Source: Polaromonas jejuensis NBRC 106434
GTDB lineage: Bacteria > Pseudomonadota > Gammaproteobacteria > Burkholderiales > Burkholderiaceae_C
Direction: 5' to 3'
Assembly: GCF_001598235.1 (NCBI RefSeq)
Contig: NZ_BCYO01000006.1
Coordinates: 124,001-188,000 of the forward strand
DNA: 64,000 nucleotides
Shown piece after piece: positions 19,589 through 29,735 of the stretch. The translations under genes and the position numbers were made by a program. The notes under the pieces were generated by a model, which made no database searches, was not told the origin of the DNA, and worked only from the letters and a program-made list of their open reading frames with translations. Position 1 is the first letter of the stretch, and each line of letters opens with the position of its first letter.

Positions 19589-19665
19589 TGGTCGGGGTGA
19601 GAGGATTCGAACCTCCGGCCTCTACGTCCCGAACGTAGCGCTCTACCAGGCTAAGCTACACCCCG
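19589..19665 (-). tRNA. tRNA-Pro (anticodon CGG)
   Basis: 77 bases. The acceptor CGGGGTG pairs with CACCCCG. The anticodon stem CTACG/CGTAG holds the loop TTCGGGA with anticodon CGG. The T-loop is TTCGAAT. Discriminator A and the CCA end are genome-encoded. It lies between ispB and pilB on the same strand. Confidence 0.95.
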
Positions 19666-19679
19666 CCTTGACCCACTCG

Positions 19680-20663
19680 TCAGGAGCGCCTCGCCAATAA
19701 TTGGGAAGCCAATTGCTCCAAGGCATTACTGTAAGGGTTTTGCGGCAATGCCTGCAAGGCATTCAATGCGCGTTGCGCTTCCGCGGCAGCGGCAGCCCGG
19801 GTGGCCTGCAAGGCGCCGGTCTGTTGCACGATGGCAATGATTTGCATCATCTGGTCCGTCCCGCCCGTCTCGATGGCCTGGCGTATGGTGGTGCGTTCAA
19901 GCTCGGTGCCTCGCTGCATCGCGATGATGAGGGGCAGCGTCACCTTGCCTTCACGCAGGTCATCGCCCAGGTTTTTCCCCATTTCCGCAACATCGCCGTC
20001 GTAGTCCAGCACATCATCAATGACCTGAAATGCGGTGCCCAGCGCCTGGCCATAGTCGGCGCAACTTTGCTCCACGGCAGGCGAAGACTGCGCCAGCAAA
20101 GCCGCCAAACGGGCGCTGGCCTCAAACAGTTTGGCGGTTTTGGAGCGGATCACACGCAGGTAACCGGCTTCGTCGAGCGAGGCGTCGTGCGTGTTCATGA
20201 GCTGCTGGACCTCCCCTTCAGCAATCACATTGGTGGCCTCCGCCAGCGTTTGCATAACGCGCATGTCACCGGCGTCCACCATCATCTGAAAGGCCCGGGA
20301 ATGCAGGAAATCTCCCACCAGCACGCTCGCCGGATTGCCAAAAGCCTCGTTGGCGGTAGGACGGCCGCGGCGCAGCGTGGACTCATCGACCACATCGTCA
20401 TGCAGCAAGGTCGCGGTGTGGATGAACTCCACCACGGCAGCCAGGTTGTGACGCTGATCGCCCCGGTAGCCCAGGGCCCCGCACATCAGCAATAGCAGAG
20501 AGGGCCGCAGGCGCTTGCCGCCGGCCGCAATGATGTACTGCGCTACCTGGCTGACGAGTGACACTTCGGTTTTCAGGCGACGATCGATCACCGCATCCAC
20601 CTCGCGCATGTCGTCAGCAATCAGGGCAAGGGCGGCAGCGGTATTTGAAGAATTGGCAGACAA
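19680..20663 (-). CDS. ispB: Octaprenyl (polyprenyl) diphosphate synthase
   Basis: Makes the side-chain precursor of ubiquinone from FPP and IPP. About 327 residues from a TTG start ([14 protein letters not shown]). The first aspartate-rich motif is HDDVVDE, the second [10 protein letters not shown], and [12 protein letters not shown] is the IPP-binding region. An ATG at 20609 is a shorter alternative, but it would cut into the first helix. Divergent from rplU; 15 bases upstream of tRNA-Pro. Confidence 0.9.
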   Translation of the reverse strand: MSANSSNTAAALALIADDMREVDAVIDRRLKTEVSLVSQVAQYIIAAGGKRLRPSLLLLMCGALGYRGDQRHNLAAVVEFIHTATLLHDDVVDESTLRRGRPTANEAFGNPASVLVGDFLHSRAFQMMVDAGDMRVMQTLAEATNVIAEGEVQQLMNTHDASLDEAGYLRVIRSKTAKLFEASARLAALLAQSSPAVEQSCADYGQALGTAFQVIDDVLDYDGDVAEMGKNLGDDLREGKVTLPLIIAMQRGTELERTTIRQAIETGGTDQMMQIIAIVQQTGALQATRAAAAAEAQRALNALQALPQNPYSNALEQLASQLLARRS

Positions 20664-20757
20664 AGACGGTCCAGATGTTGTGTTTCGACAGATTATAGAA
20701 AAAGCCCACCCTTTCCCCGGCCGGCTACCCTCCGGATACCGCGCAAAACCGCCCGGC

Positions 20758-20786
20758 TGGTCATTTTCAGCCCATCGTGCTAGAAT
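20758..20786 (+). promoter_or_regulatory. Sigma-70-type promoter for rplU-rpmA
   Basis: -35 TGGTCA (20758-20763; 4 of 6), 17-base spacer, -10 TAGAAT (20781-20786; 5 of 6). The predicted start leaves a leader of roughly 40 bases before rplU. Confidence 0.55.
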
Positions 20787-20835
20787 ATTGGGCTCTGTGG
20801 AAATCCGTCCGCAGAACTCACAAACGAGGTCTCAC

Positions 20836-21147
20836 ATGTACGCGGTCATAAAAACCGGTGGCAAACAATACAAGGTTGCTGCTGGAGAAAAAATTAAAGT
20901 AGAACAGATTGCTGCGGACGTAGGCCAAGAGATCGTTATTGACCAGGTATTGGCTGTCGGAGAAGGCAGCTCGATCAAGGTTGGTACGCCCTTGGTGTCC
21001 GGCGCAACTGTCACAGTCACTGTCGTGGCTCACGGCAGGCACGACAAAGTGCGCATTTTCAAAATGCGCCGTCGCAAGCACTATCAGAAACGCCAGGGTC
21101 ACCGGCAGAACTTCACTGAACTGCAAATCGGCGCTATTGCTGGTTAA
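20836..21147 (+). CDS. rplU: 50S ribosomal protein L21
   Basis: 103 residues, standard length. [20 protein letters not shown] and the C-terminal signature [19 protein letters not shown] are diagnostic of L21, which binds 23S rRNA. CGAGGT upstream serves as ribosome-binding site. First gene of rplU-rpmA, followed by obgE, an order conserved widely in bacteria. Confidence 0.98.
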   Translation: MYAVIKTGGKQYKVAAGEKIKVEQIAADVGQEIVIDQVLAVGEGSSIKVGTPLVSGATVTVTVVAHGRHDKVRIFKMRRRKHYQKRQGHRQNFTELQIGAIAG

Positions 21148-21184
21148 AGCCGGTTAAGCAGTTAAGTACCAGGAGTAACGAAAA

Positions 21185-21442
21185 ATGGCACAGAAAAAAG
21201 GCGGCGGCTCTACGCGAAACGGGCGTGATTCACAGCCCAAAATGCTGGGCGTCAAGAAATTTGGCGGCGAAGTCATCAACGCAGGCAGCATCATTGTTCG
21301 CCAGCGCGGCACCAAGTTCCACCCAGGCGTCAATGTCGGCATCGGCAAAGACCACACCTTGTTTGCACTGGTTGACGGCGCAGTGTCGTTTTCCTTCAAG
21401 GGTGCGCTGAACAAGCACACCGTCGACGTGACGCCGGCGTAA
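21185..21442 (+). CDS. rpmA: 50S ribosomal protein L27
   Basis: 85 residues. [20 protein letters not shown] and the [20 protein letters not shown] segment are diagnostic. Its N-terminus reaches the peptidyl-transferase centre. AGGAG lies 8 bases before the ATG. A strong terminator follows. Confidence 0.98.
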   Translation: MAQKKGGGSTRNGRDSQPKMLGVKKFGGEVINAGSIIVRQRGTKFHPGVNVGIGKDHTLFALVDGAVSFSFKGALNKHTVDVTPA

Positions 21443-21464
21443 GCTGATCACTTCGATGGCATCG

Positions 21465-21490
21465 AAGCCCCGACCCGTCGGGGCTTTTTT
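21465..21490 (+). terminator. Rho-independent terminator after rpmA
   Basis: Nine-base-pair stem AAGCCCCGA / TCGGGGCTT (21465-21473 with 21478-21486), loop CCCG, and an uninterrupted T-run to 21490. It separates the ribosomal-protein genes from obgE. Confidence 0.85.
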
Positions 21491-21550
21491 GTTTGTAAAC
21501 TATCTTCGGGCGCCGCGACTACACCGCTCTACCCTTACCCCCATCCCATC

Positions 21551-22636
21551 ATGAAATTTGTTGACGAAGCTTATATTGACATTGCCGCTGGCGATGGCGG
21601 GAGTGGCTGCGTCTCATTCCGTCACGAAAAATACAAGGAATTCGGCGGGCCGAACGGCGGTGATGGCGGGCGTGGCGGCCATGTTTATGCGGTGGCAGAC
21701 GTCAACCTGAACACCCTGGTGGATTTCCGGTTTTCGCGTCGCCATGAAGCGCGCAACGGCGAGCACGGCATGGGCTCCGACATGTTTGGCGCCAAGGGCG
21801 ATGACATCATCCTCAAAATGCCCGTCGGAACCATCCTGACCGACGCCGAGACCGGCGAAGTTCTCTATGAACTGCTGGTGCCCGGTGAACAGGTTCTGAT
21901 TGCCAAGGGCGGCGACGGTGGTTTTGGCAATTTGCGCTTCAAGAGCTCCACCAACCGCGCGCCGCGCAGCAAGACTCCGGGCTGGCCCGGCGAGCGCAAG
22001 AGCATCAAGCTGGAGCTGAAAGTGCTGGCCGACGTGGGCCTGCTGGGCATGCCCAACGCCGGCAAATCCACCTTCATTTCGGCGGTTTCCAACGCCCGGC
22101 CGCGCATTGCCGACTACCCGTTCACCACCCTGCACCCCAACCTGGGGGTGGTGCGCGTCGGTCCCGAACAAAGCTTTGTGATCGCCGACCTGCCCGGCCT
22201 GATCGAAGGCGCCTCCGAAGGCGCGGGCCTGGGGCACCTCTTTTTGCGGCACCTGCAGCGCACCCGCCTGCTGCTGCACATCGTGGACCTGGCCCCCTTT
22301 GACGAGGGCGTGGACCCGGTCGCCCAGGCCAAGGCCATTGTGGGCGAGCTCAAAAAGTACGACGAGGCGCTGTACCAAAAGCCCCGCTGGCTGGTGCTCA
22401 ACAAACTCGACATGGTGGATGCTGACAAGCGCGCTGCCGTCGTCAAGGATTTCGTCAAGCGCTTCAAGTTCAAGGGCCCGGTGTTCGAAATCTCGGCACT
22501 CACCCGGGAAGGCTGCGAACATCTGGTCAAGGCGATTTACCAGCATGTCCAGGTGGTGCAAAAAAGCGAGCAGCCCGTGGAAGAAATCGATCCGCGATTT
22601 GCCGAGCTGCCACCTGAACCGCCAGTTTCCGGTTAA
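21551..22636 (+). CDS. obgE: Obg GTPase
   Basis: Ribosome-assembly and stringent-response GTPase, 361 residues. The glycine-rich Obg fold occupies 1-158 ([28 protein letters not shown]). The G domain has G1 GMPNAGKST at 166-174, G3 [16 protein letters not shown] and G4 NKLD. The C-terminal tail is short and acidic. It lies downstream of rpmA but beyond a terminator. Confidence 0.96.
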   Translation: MKFVDEAYIDIAAGDGGSGCVSFRHEKYKEFGGPNGGDGGRGGHVYAVADVNLNTLVDFRFSRRHEARNGEHGMGSDMFGAKGDDIILKMPVGTILTDAETGEVLYELLVPGEQVLIAKGGDGGFGNLRFKSSTNRAPRSKTPGWPGERKSIKLELKVLADVGLLGMPNAGKSTFISAVSNARPRIADYPFTTLHPNLGVVRVGPEQSFVIADLPGLIEGASEGAGLGHLFLRHLQRTRLLLHIVDLAPFDEGVDPVAQAKAIVGELKKYDEALYQKPRWLVLNKLDMVDADKRAAVVKDFVKRFKFKGPVFEISALTREGCEHLVKAIYQHVQVVQKSEQPVEEIDPRFAELPPEPPVSG

Positions 22637-22664
22637 TTCCCCCGGTAAACCGCGCAACGGTGTT

Positions 22665-22720
22665 TGCTATATAAAAAATAGCTACCTGCGCACGTATTCA
22701 TTGGGCTAGAGCCTAAAAAG
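22665..22720 (+). repeat. Dispersed hairpin repeat, copy 3 (obgE-proB spacer)
   Basis: TGCTAT then A-rich then AATAGCTACCTGCGC, right end TTGGGCTAGAGCCTAAAAAG. The left stem GCTAT/ATAGC is perfect. The repeat ends about 8 bases before the proB start, so it supplies the leader of that gene. Confidence 0.75.
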
Positions 22721-22728
22721 TACAGAAA

Positions 22729-23865
22729 ATGCAAGAAATGACCGGCTCCCCTGTTCTGCGCAACGCCAAGCGCATTGTGGTCAAGGTGGGCTCCAGCCTG
22801 GTGACCAACGAAGGCCGCGGGCTGGATGCCGCCGCCATCGGCCAATGGTGCGAGCAGCTGGCCGCCCTCGTCAAGGACGGACGCGAGGTGATCATGGTCA
22901 GCAGCGGCGCCATCGCCGAGGGCATGAAACGCCTTGGCTGGACCGCCCGCCCCAAAGCCATCCATGAGTTGCAGGCCGCCGCCGCCGTGGGCCAGATGGG
23001 ACTGGCGCAGGTCTACGAAACCAAATTACGCGAAAACGGCATTGGCAGCGCGCAGGTGCTGCTCACGCACGCCGACCTGGCCGACCGCGAGCGCTACCTC
23101 AATGCCCGCTCTACCCTGCTGACCTTGCTGCAACTCGGCGTGGTGCCGGTCATCAACGAGAACGACACCGTGGTCAACGACGAGATCAAGTTCGGCGACA
23201 ACGACACCCTGGGCGCGCTGGTGGCCAATCTGGTCGAAGCCGACGCCCTGGTCATCCTGACCGACCAGAAGGGCCTGTACACCGCCGATCCGCGCAAGGA
23301 CCCGGCGGCCCAGTTTGTGCACGAAGCCAAAGCCGGCGATGCGGCCCTGGAAACCATGGCCGGCGGCGCGGGTTCGAGCATCGGCAAGGGCGGCATGATC
23401 ACCAAGATCCTGGCCGCAAAACGCGCCGCGGGCTCAGGCGCCTCCACGGTCATTGCCTGGGGCCGCGAATCCCAGGCGCTGATCCGCCTGACCCAGGGTG
23501 AGCCTATCGGCACGCTGCTGGTGGCGCAAACCCAAAAGATGCAGGCCCGCAAGCAATGGATGGCCGATCACCTGCAAATGCGCGGCTCGGTCACCGTGGA
23601 TGCAGGCGCTGTGAGCAAGCTGCAGGGCGAAGGCAAGAGCCTGCTGCCCATTGGCATGACGAGGGTGGAGGGCGATTTTTCGCGCGGCGACGTGATTGCC
23701 GTCCTGGACACCGGCGGCGTGGAAATTGCACGCGGCCTGGCCAATTATTCGAGTGCCGAAGCCCGGCTGATCTGCCGCAAAGCCTCGTCGGAATTCGAAA
23801 AATTGCTGGGCTACACCGGCGAGCCCGAAATGGTGCACCGGACCAACCTGGTCCTCAGCCGCTAG
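22729..23865 (+). CDS. proB: Glutamate 5-kinase
   Basis: First step of proline synthesis, ATP-dependent phosphorylation of glutamate. 378 residues: amino-acid-kinase domain ([47 protein letters not shown]), then a C-terminal PUA domain after about residue 280 ([18 protein letters not shown]). Either ATG at 22729 or ATG at 22738 could be the start. Neither has a strong Shine-Dalgarno, because a dispersed repeat abuts the gene. Confidence 0.93.
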   Translation: MQEMTGSPVLRNAKRIVVKVGSSLVTNEGRGLDAAAIGQWCEQLAALVKDGREVIMVSSGAIAEGMKRLGWTARPKAIHELQAAAAVGQMGLAQVYETKLRENGIGSAQVLLTHADLADRERYLNARSTLLTLLQLGVVPVINENDTVVNDEIKFGDNDTLGALVANLVEADALVILTDQKGLYTADPRKDPAAQFVHEAKAGDAALETMAGGAGSSIGKGGMITKILAAKRAAGSGASTVIAWGRESQALIRLTQGEPIGTLLVAQTQKMQARKQWMADHLQMRGSVTVDAGAVSKLQGEGKSLLPIGMTRVEGDFSRGDVIAVLDTGGVEIARGLANYSSAEARLICRKASSEFEKLLGYTGEPEMVHRTNLVLSR

Positions 23866-23894
23866 GCCGTCACGCCGCGGGAGCGCCAGCCTCC

Positions 23895-24407
23895 TTAATA
23901 CGCCGTTCCCGAATTCGGGCTTTTCAGTCGCTTGACCAGGCTCTGGACCGACGTCGCCGGCGCGGCATTGTCACACGCACCCGCCTTGGCAAAGCGCAAG
24001 GCATGTTTGGACGGCATGTTGCCATACATGGAGCGCCACTCGGGATTGCTCACCGCATTCCAGTGGCCCTCCGGTGAATAACGGGCATAGGTCTTGAACT
24101 CCCCTGTCGCGCAGCGTATGCCTTCGTACATCACATTTCTGGCGCCACTCGCACTGCTGGCCACCATCACATAGCGCACGATACCGTCGCGGCTGGAAAT
24201 GTGAATGCTTGCCGGATCGACGCCAAAGGTCAGCGACGAATTGGGCGACGCGTCCAGCAAAATCAGCTTGCCGACATCGAAGGCCGGTGGCGGAGGGACT
24301 TCAGCCTCCGTCCACTCGGGGTCATCCCCCGCAGGCTGGGCCCAGACCGAGCTGCTCACACCGAGCAAAAGCGCCAGGGAAACGGCAAAAGCCGGTTTGA
24401 AATTCAT
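23895..24407 (-). CDS. CNP1-like exported protein
   Basis: 170 residues with signal peptide [20 protein letters not shown] (cleavage after VWA). The mature protein ([38 protein letters not shown]) fits the CNP1-like family of beta-proteobacterial periplasmic proteins, whose function is unknown. Its ATG overlaps the rppH stop (ATGA), so the two are translationally coupled. Confidence 0.8.
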   Translation of the reverse strand: MNFKPAFAVSLALLLGVSSSVWAQPAGDDPEWTEAEVPPPPAFDVGKLILLDASPNSSLTFGVDPASIHISSRDGIVRYVMVASSASGARNVMYEGIRCATGEFKTYARYSPEGHWNAVSNPEWRSMYGNMPSKHALRFAKAGACDNAAPATSVQSLVKRLKSPNSGTAY

Positions 24408-25099
24408 GTTTTGGTCATCCGGGGATCCGCATCCAGGCCGGTTTGCGGATCAGGTTCAAAGGTGGCGCCAGGGGGCAGCTCAAAGGACGCGCCCATTCTG
24501 GGCATGTAGGGGCGCGCCGGCGCATTCGCCGGCCGGGGGCCGGCTTCGCCGAGCTGGCAGACCGCCTGATCGCGCTGGTGCAGGCCGCTGCGCAAATAGC
24601 GGTTGCGATGGTCGGGGCGGGTGTCAAACCGAGGCACAAAGCGCGCCAGCTCCGTCAGGGCCAGCTCATAGACGCCGCGCTTGAATTCCACGACCACATC
24701 GAGCGGCACCCAATAGTCGTTCCAGCGCCAGGCGTCAAACTCGGGGTGGTCTGTTGCGCGCAGGTTCAAATCCCAGTCGTGACCGACCAGTTGCAGCAGG
24801 AACCAGATCTGTTTCTGGCCTTTGTAATGTCCACGCGCATCGCGGCGGATAAACCGGTCAGGCACCTCATAGCGCAACCAGTCCCGGGTACGGGCAATCA
24901 CCTGCACATGTTGCGGCATCAGCCCCACTTCCTCATGCAGCTCGCGGAACATGGCCTGCTCGGGATTTTCGCCCCGATCAATGCCACCCTGCGGAAACTG
25001 CCACGAGTGGGTACGGATACGTTTGCCCCAAAATACCTGACTTCTCTGGTTGAGCAAGATGATGCCGACGTTGGGCCTAAAGCCGTCCCGGTCAAGCAT
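24404..25099 (-). CDS. rppH: RNA pyrophosphohydrolase
   Basis: Removes pyrophosphate from 5' triphosphate mRNAs, starting RNase E decay. 231 residues. [17 protein letters not shown] is the typical start, and the Nudix box reads [20 protein letters not shown] followed by VGL. The C-terminal third is longer than in E. coli RppH (176) and proline/arginine-rich, as in related beta-proteobacteria. GAGG lies 7 bases before the ATG at 25099. Divergent from proS. Confidence 0.92.
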   Translation of the reverse strand: MLDRDGFRPNVGIILLNQRSQVFWGKRIRTHSWQFPQGGIDRGENPEQAMFRELHEEVGLMPQHVQVIARTRDWLRYEVPDRFIRRDARGHYKGQKQIWFLLQLVGHDWDLNLRATDHPEFDAWRWNDYWVPLDVVVEFKRGVYELALTELARFVPRFDTRPDHRNRYLRSGLHQRDQAVCQLGEAGPRPANAPARPYMPRMGASFELPPGATFEPDPQTGLDADPRMTKT

Positions 25100-25202
25100 A
25101 ATCAAACCTCAAATTTTTTAAACTGAGTCCATTATGCACAGCGAAGGCCCCTGAGCCAAGCGCACAGCACGACTCCAGTCCCCAAACGCAGAAAAATAGC
25201 CC

Positions 25203-26945
25203 ATGAAAGCCTCCCAGTTCTTCATTTCCACCCTCAAGGAAGCGCCTGCCGACGCAGAAGTCGTCAGCCACCAGCTCATGATGCGAGCCGGCATGATCAA
25301 GAAACTGGGCGCCGGCATTTACAGCTACATGCCCATGGGCCTGCGCGTGATCCGCAAGGTCGAGGCGATTGTCCGCGAGGAAATGAACCGCGCCGGCGCG
25401 ATAGAAATGACCATGCCGGTGATCCAGCCAGCCGAGTACTGGCAGGAAACCGGCCGCTTTGAAAAAATGGGCGCCGAACTGCTGCGCATCAAGGACCGCC
25501 ATGGCCGCGATTTCGTGGTCCAGCCGACCAGCGAGGAAGTCATCACCGACGTGATGCGCCAGGACATCAAGAGCTACAAGCAGCTGCCCAAAAACCTGTA
25601 CCAGATCCAGACCAAGTTCCGCGACGAACGCCGGCCGCGCTTCGGCCTGATGCGCGGGCGCGAGTTCACCATGAAGGACGCCTACAGCTTTGACCGCGAC
25701 CAGGCCGGCGCCAAGGCCAGCTACCAAGTCATGGCGCAGGCCTACCGCCGGATTTTTGACCGCTTTGGCCTGACCTACCGCGCCGTGGCCGCGGACAGCG
25801 GCGCCATCGGCGGCGATTTGAGCGAGGAGTTCCAGGTGATCGCCGCCACCGGCGAGGACGCCATCGTCTATTGCCCCGGCAGCGACTACGCCGCCAACAT
25901 GGAAAAGGCCGAAGCCCTGGCGCCCGCCGGCCCCCGCCCTGCCGCGTCGCAAGCCATGGCCAAAACCGCAACCCCGGGCAAGGCCACCTGCGCCGATGTG
26001 GCCGAGCTGCTGGGCATCCCGCTGCAAACCACCGTCAAGTCGCTGGTGCTGGCCACCGACCAGACCAACGAGGCCGGTGAAGTGGTCAAAACCCAGGTCT
26101 GGCTGCTGCTGCTGCGCGGCGACCATGACATGAATGAAGTCAAGGTCGGCAAGGTGCCCGGCCTGGCGGCGTTCCGCTTTGCGACCCTGCCTGAAATTGA
26201 AGACCACTTTGGCTGCCAACCCGGCTACCTGGGGCCGCTGGACCTGAAAAAGCCGGTCAAGCTGGTGGTAGACCGCGAGGTAGCCGCAATGGCCGACTGG
26301 GTCTGCGGCGCCAACGAAGAGGACTTTCACACCACCGGTGTCAACTGGGGACGCGACCTGCCCGAGCCCGAACTGGTGGCCGACCTTCGCAACGTGGTGG
26401 CGGGCGACCCTTCCCCCGACGGCAAGGGTGCACTGGCGATTGAACGCGGCATCGAGGTCGGCCATGTGTTCTACCTCGGCACCAAATACAGCCAGGCCAT
26501 GAATGCCACCTTCCTGGGCGAAAACGGCAAGCCGCAATTCATGGAGATGGGCTGCTACGGCATTGGCATCACGCGCCTGCCAGCCGCCGCGATTGAGCAA
26601 AACCATGACGAGCGCGGCATCATCTGGCCCGACGCCATTGCGCCATTTACGGTGGTGCTGTGCCCCATCACGCCCGATCGCTTCCCGGAGGTCAAGGCCG
26701 CCGCCGATAGGCTCTACGAGCAGTTGCTCGCGGCTGGCGTGGACGTGATCCTGGATGACCGCGGCGAGCGTCCCGGCGCCATGTTTGCGGACTGGGAGCT
26801 GATCGGTGTGCCGCACCGCATCACCATTGGCGACCGCGGCTTGAAAGAGGGCCATATCGAATACCAGCATCGCCGTGATTCGGAGTCCAGCAAGGTCGAC
26901 GCTGCCGGCGTGTTCGATTTCCTCAAGGGTAAACTGGCACTCTAA
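25203..26945 (+). CDS. proS: Prolyl-tRNA synthetase (bacterial type, with editing domain)
   Basis: 580 residues, class [22 protein letters not shown] opens the gene. Motif 2 is in the region [20 protein letters not shown]. The INS/YbaK-like editing domain spans about 240-390 ([22 protein letters not shown]). Motif 3 lies in [20 protein letters not shown], and an anticodon-binding domain ends the protein. It charges, among others, the tRNA-Pro encoded at 19.6 kb. Confidence 0.96.
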   Translation: MKASQFFISTLKEAPADAEVVSHQLMMRAGMIKKLGAGIYSYMPMGLRVIRKVEAIVREEMNRAGAIEMTMPVIQPAEYWQETGRFEKMGAELLRIKDRHGRDFVVQPTSEEVITDVMRQDIKSYKQLPKNLYQIQTKFRDERRPRFGLMRGREFTMKDAYSFDRDQAGAKASYQVMAQAYRRIFDRFGLTYRAVAADSGAIGGDLSEEFQVIAATGEDAIVYCPGSDYAANMEKAEALAPAGPRPAASQAMAKTATPGKATCADVAELLGIPLQTTVKSLVLATDQTNEAGEVVKTQVWLLLLRGDHDMNEVKVGKVPGLAAFRFATLPEIEDHFGCQPGYLGPLDLKKPVKLVVDREVAAMADWVCGANEEDFHTTGVNWGRDLPEPELVADLRNVVAGDPSPDGKGALAIERGIEVGHVFYLGTKYSQAMNATFLGENGKPQFMEMGCYGIGITRLPAAAIEQNHDERGIIWPDAIAPFTVVLCPITPDRFPEVKAAADRLYEQLLAAGVDVILDDRGERPGAMFADWELIGVPHRITIGDRGLKEGHIEYQHRRDSESSKVDAAGVFDFLKGKLAL

Positions 26946-26951
26946 GCTGGC

Positions 26952-27647
26952 ATGACGCCGCCCGACTGCCTCATGACACAGCCGGCGCCCGGCCTCCTGG
27001 CGCCAGCGACTGCGGCGAAAATTTCAAGAAGAAAGTGCCTGCAGTCCCTATCTGCCGGGTGCATTCCGCTATTATTTTCAGAGCAAGCCAGCGCCGGCGC
27101 ACAGGTCGAAGAGCCGCTGATGGATGCCGTGCGCACGGCACTGAGCTCGGCCGTGGCCAACCAGGCGCCGCCGCTCCCCGAGTTCAAGGACACCGAAAGC
27201 CGGCTGGCCTACCTGCGCTGGCTGGGCGCCATGAGCGAGCGCCTCAGGAAGAAGAAACCGGAGTGGCAAATCCGCAAGGAATTTCTGCAAACCGTCTGGT
27301 ACGAAAGCAAGCGTGCCGGCCTCGACACCACGCTGGTGCTGGGCCTGATCCAGGTCGAAAGCAATTTCCGCAAGTTCGCCGTGAGCAGCGTGGGCGCTCG
27401 TGGCTACATGCAGGTCATGCCCTTCTGGACACGCCTGATTGGCGATGGCGATGCCGGCAAGCTGTTTCACATGCAGACCAATTTGCGCTTCGGCTGCGTG
27501 ATCCTTCGCCACTACCTGGACCGGGAACGCGGCGACCTGTTCATGGGCCTGGGGCGCTACAACGGCAGTCGCGGCCGAGCGCCCTACCCGGAAGCGGTGT
27601 TTGCGGCGCAGCGCAACTGGCTGTTTGATGGCCGCGCTGCGGGCTGA
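26952..27647 (+). CDS. Soluble lytic transglycosylase (SLT domain)
   Basis: 231 residues. The catalytic domain has the SLT glutamate in LGLIQVESNFRKFAV, then SVGARGYMQVMP and the C-terminal GRYNGSRGRAPYPEAVF. It cleaves peptidoglycan between MurNAc and GlcNAc in the periplasm. The N-terminus holds SRRKCLQSLSAGCIPLLF, resembling a Tat signal (S-R-R-x-x-L) more than a Sec one. The start is 6 bases after proS; an internal start nearer the signal is possible. Confidence 0.85.
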   Translation: MTPPDCLMTQPAPGLLAPATAAKISRRKCLQSLSAGCIPLLFSEQASAGAQVEEPLMDAVRTALSSAVANQAPPLPEFKDTESRLAYLRWLGAMSERLRKKKPEWQIRKEFLQTVWYESKRAGLDTTLVLGLIQVESNFRKFAVSSVGARGYMQVMPFWTRLIGDGDAGKLFHMQTNLRFGCVILRHYLDRERGDLFMGLGRYNGSRGRAPYPEAVFAAQRNWLFDGRAAG

Positions 27648-27750
27648 ACAGACTTGTTGATCCGGCCGTCTATCCGGTTCGACCAAGCCTGACCAGGCCC
27701 TTCCAGCCAGATCAGACAGTCTCACAGGCGCTGGCTGCCACCGGCGGTAT

Positions 27751-29070
27751 TCAGGCAGCTGTCACGGCGGCGGCAGCAGCGCTCTCGGAAATGCGCGACA
27801 CCATGACCTGGTCAATACGGTAGCTGTCAACGTCGAGCACCTCAAACTTGTAGCCGCCCCAGATCACGCTGTCGGTGCGCCGGGGCACGCGGCGCAGCAT
27901 CACCATCAGAAAACCGGCCAGCGTCTCGTATTCTTCGGCGTGAGGCAGGTGGTCTAGCGCGAGCGCGCGCAACACCAGCTCGATGGGCGTCACGCCATCA
28001 ATCAACCAGGAGTTCTCGTCGCGCCGCACAATCTGCTCCTCATCGAACGGGGATACCAAATCGCCCATCACGGTGCTCATCACATCATTGAGCGTGACCA
28101 CGCCGACCACCAAACTGTATTCGTTGACGATGACCGCGAAGTCTTCATGCACCTGACGAAACTGCTCCAGCACTTCGGACAGCGTCAACCGGTCGGGCAC
28201 GATCAGCACCTTGCGAACCAGGCTGTCGTCGGCCAGTGAAATGGGTTGATTGTTGAGCACGCGCTGGAACAGATCTTTGGCATCGACGTAGCCAACGACA
28301 TGGTCGATATCGCCCTCGCACACCGGGTAGGTTGAAAACGGCTCGGCCGCAATGCGCAGCCGGATCACGGAGTCCGGTTCGTCGCGCAGGAAGAACGCAA
28401 TGCGATCTCGCGGCGACATGGCACTGCCCACGGTGCGCGTGTCAAGTTCAAACACATTCGTGATCACCTGCTGCTCGCGCGCGGCCAGCACACCGGCGAT
28501 GGCGCCGGCCTCCATCATGGCGAGGATGTCGTCGGAGGTAATGCGGTCATCCCGCAGCGAGGACAGGCCGAAGAGGCGGAACAGGGCGTCTGCGCAGCGG
28601 CTGTAAAACCATACCAAGGGGCGCAGCATGGTCATGCAGATGGCCATGGGCTGCGACACGTGCATGGCCAGGCGTTCGGGCGTGGCCATGCCCAGGCGTT
28701 TGGGAAACAGATCGGAAAACAGGATGAACAGCGAAGTGACGATCAGGAACGAGCTGAGAAACCCGGCCGTCTGGGCAGCGGCCTCGCCCAGCCACAGGCC
28801 AAAAAAAGCGCTGAAGTTCGGGCTTAGAACGCCTTCGCCGACGACGCCGCCCAGAATGGCGACAGCATTCTGCCCGATTTGCACCACCGTGAAATAGTCG
28901 CCCGGCTGCTCCTGGACGCGCAGCACGCGTTCAGCGCGCGCGTCACCATCATCGGCCATCTGGCGCAAGCGAAGTCGGCGTGAGGCCGCGAGTGAAATCT
29001 CGGAAACGGAAAAAAAGGCGCTGGCCACAATCAGGAGGCCAATGATGAAAAGACTTTGGTACAGGGTCAT
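27751..29070 (-). CDS. CNNM/CBS-domain membrane protein (hemolysin-C/CorC-like family)
   Basis: 439 residues. The N-terminal CNNM (DUF21) domain has about four membrane helices (SAFFSVSEISLAASRRLRLR; IGQNAVAILGGVVGEGVL). Two CBS domains follow (SAMSPRDRIAFF; VLIVPDRLTLSEVLEQFRQV with VIVNEYSLVVGVVTLNDVM), then a CorC_HlyC domain. The family is linked to magnesium or cobalt efflux and resistance; the older 'hemolysin' label is historical. Convergent with the lytic transglycosylase. Confidence 0.88.
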   Translation of the reverse strand: MTLYQSLFIIGLLIVASAFFSVSEISLAASRRLRLRQMADDGDARAERVLRVQEQPGDYFTVVQIGQNAVAILGGVVGEGVLSPNFSAFFGLWLGEAAAQTAGFLSSFLIVTSLFILFSDLFPKRLGMATPERLAMHVSQPMAICMTMLRPLVWFYSRCADALFRLFGLSSLRDDRITSDDILAMMEAGAIAGVLAAREQQVITNVFELDTRTVGSAMSPRDRIAFFLRDEPDSVIRLRIAAEPFSTYPVCEGDIDHVVGYVDAKDLFQRVLNNQPISLADDSLVRKVLIVPDRLTLSEVLEQFRQVHEDFAVIVNEYSLVVGVVTLNDVMSTVMGDLVSPFDEEQIVRRDENSWLIDGVTPIELVLRALALDHLPHAEEYETLAGFLMVMLRRVPRRTDSVIWGGYKFEVLDVDSYRIDQVMVSRISESAAAAAVTAA

Positions 29071-29237
29071 GAGGAATTGCCTGTGCAGTGCCAGCCGAAC
29101 CTTGAGTGTAGCTGCGCGCCATGCCGCCCGGCCAGGCCGGCTTTACAGCCAACGCACGCGAAAATGCCAGGCGTGGGCGATGCCATCTTGACGAGGCGGC
29201 CATGCATGGGGAGCCGGCGCCTCCGCCGTAAAAACGG

Positions 29238-29735
29238 TTATGGCAGACGCGTCGGCAGTGAAGCTGGCGAAAAGGTAGCGCCTGAAAACGCGCGCTCCCG
29301 CGCAAACCACGTGAGTACCGGGATCGTGCCGGGCAAAATCGGCTGCACCTGGACCGGCAGGCTTTGCCAGGCAAAGGACTGACCTTCGTGCATCTGCAAC
29401 TCACCCGTCCATTCAAAGACCTTGCAGAAGTTGAGCCGCACCAGCGCATGCGGGTAATCCACCATCTCCACTTTCCAGGGATGAACGGCGCCTATGGTGA
29501 TGCCGATTTCTTCCAGCAGCTCGCGGCGCAGCGCCTCCTCGACGCTCTCGCCCCGCTCCAGCTTGCCGCCAGGGAATTCCCAGTAGCCTTCATAGACCTT
29601 GCCATGAGGTCGTGAGGTCAGCAGAAAATCGCCCCCTGGCCGCACCAGCACGCCGACCGCCACATCCACAACTTCGCGGTCCGTCCCGCCCTCGCGAGGC
29701 CGGTCGGCATGGGCCACCAGAACCGGAGCGCTCAT
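29238..29735 (-). CDS. mutT: 8-oxo-dGTP diphosphatase (MutT-type Nudix)
   Basis: Sanitises oxidised guanine nucleotides. 165 residues. DVAVGVLVRPGGDFLLTSRP and the Nudix box PGGKLERGESVEEALRREL followed by LEEIGI are MutT-like. About 20 extra residues at each end are not family core. The ATG overlaps the stop of the upstream DUF815 ATPase gene (ATGA), suggesting cotranslation. Confidence 0.88.
   Translation of the reverse strand: MSAPVLVAHADRPREGGTDREVVDVAVGVLVRPGGDFLLTSRPHGKVYEGYWEFPGGKLERGESVEEALRRELLEEIGITIGAVHPWKVEMVDYPHALVRLNFCKVFEWTGELQMHEGQSFAWQSLPVQVQPILPGTIPVLTWFARERAFSGATFSPASLPTRLP

Noticed and set aside
20664..20835. A longer upstream reading frame joined to rplU (from 20515)
   Set aside because: It overlaps ispB and the promoter; L21 starts at the conserved [11 protein letters not shown].
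25092..26870. A 592-codon minus-strand frame opposite proS
   Set aside because: Antisense shadow with His/Gly/Ala-rich composition.
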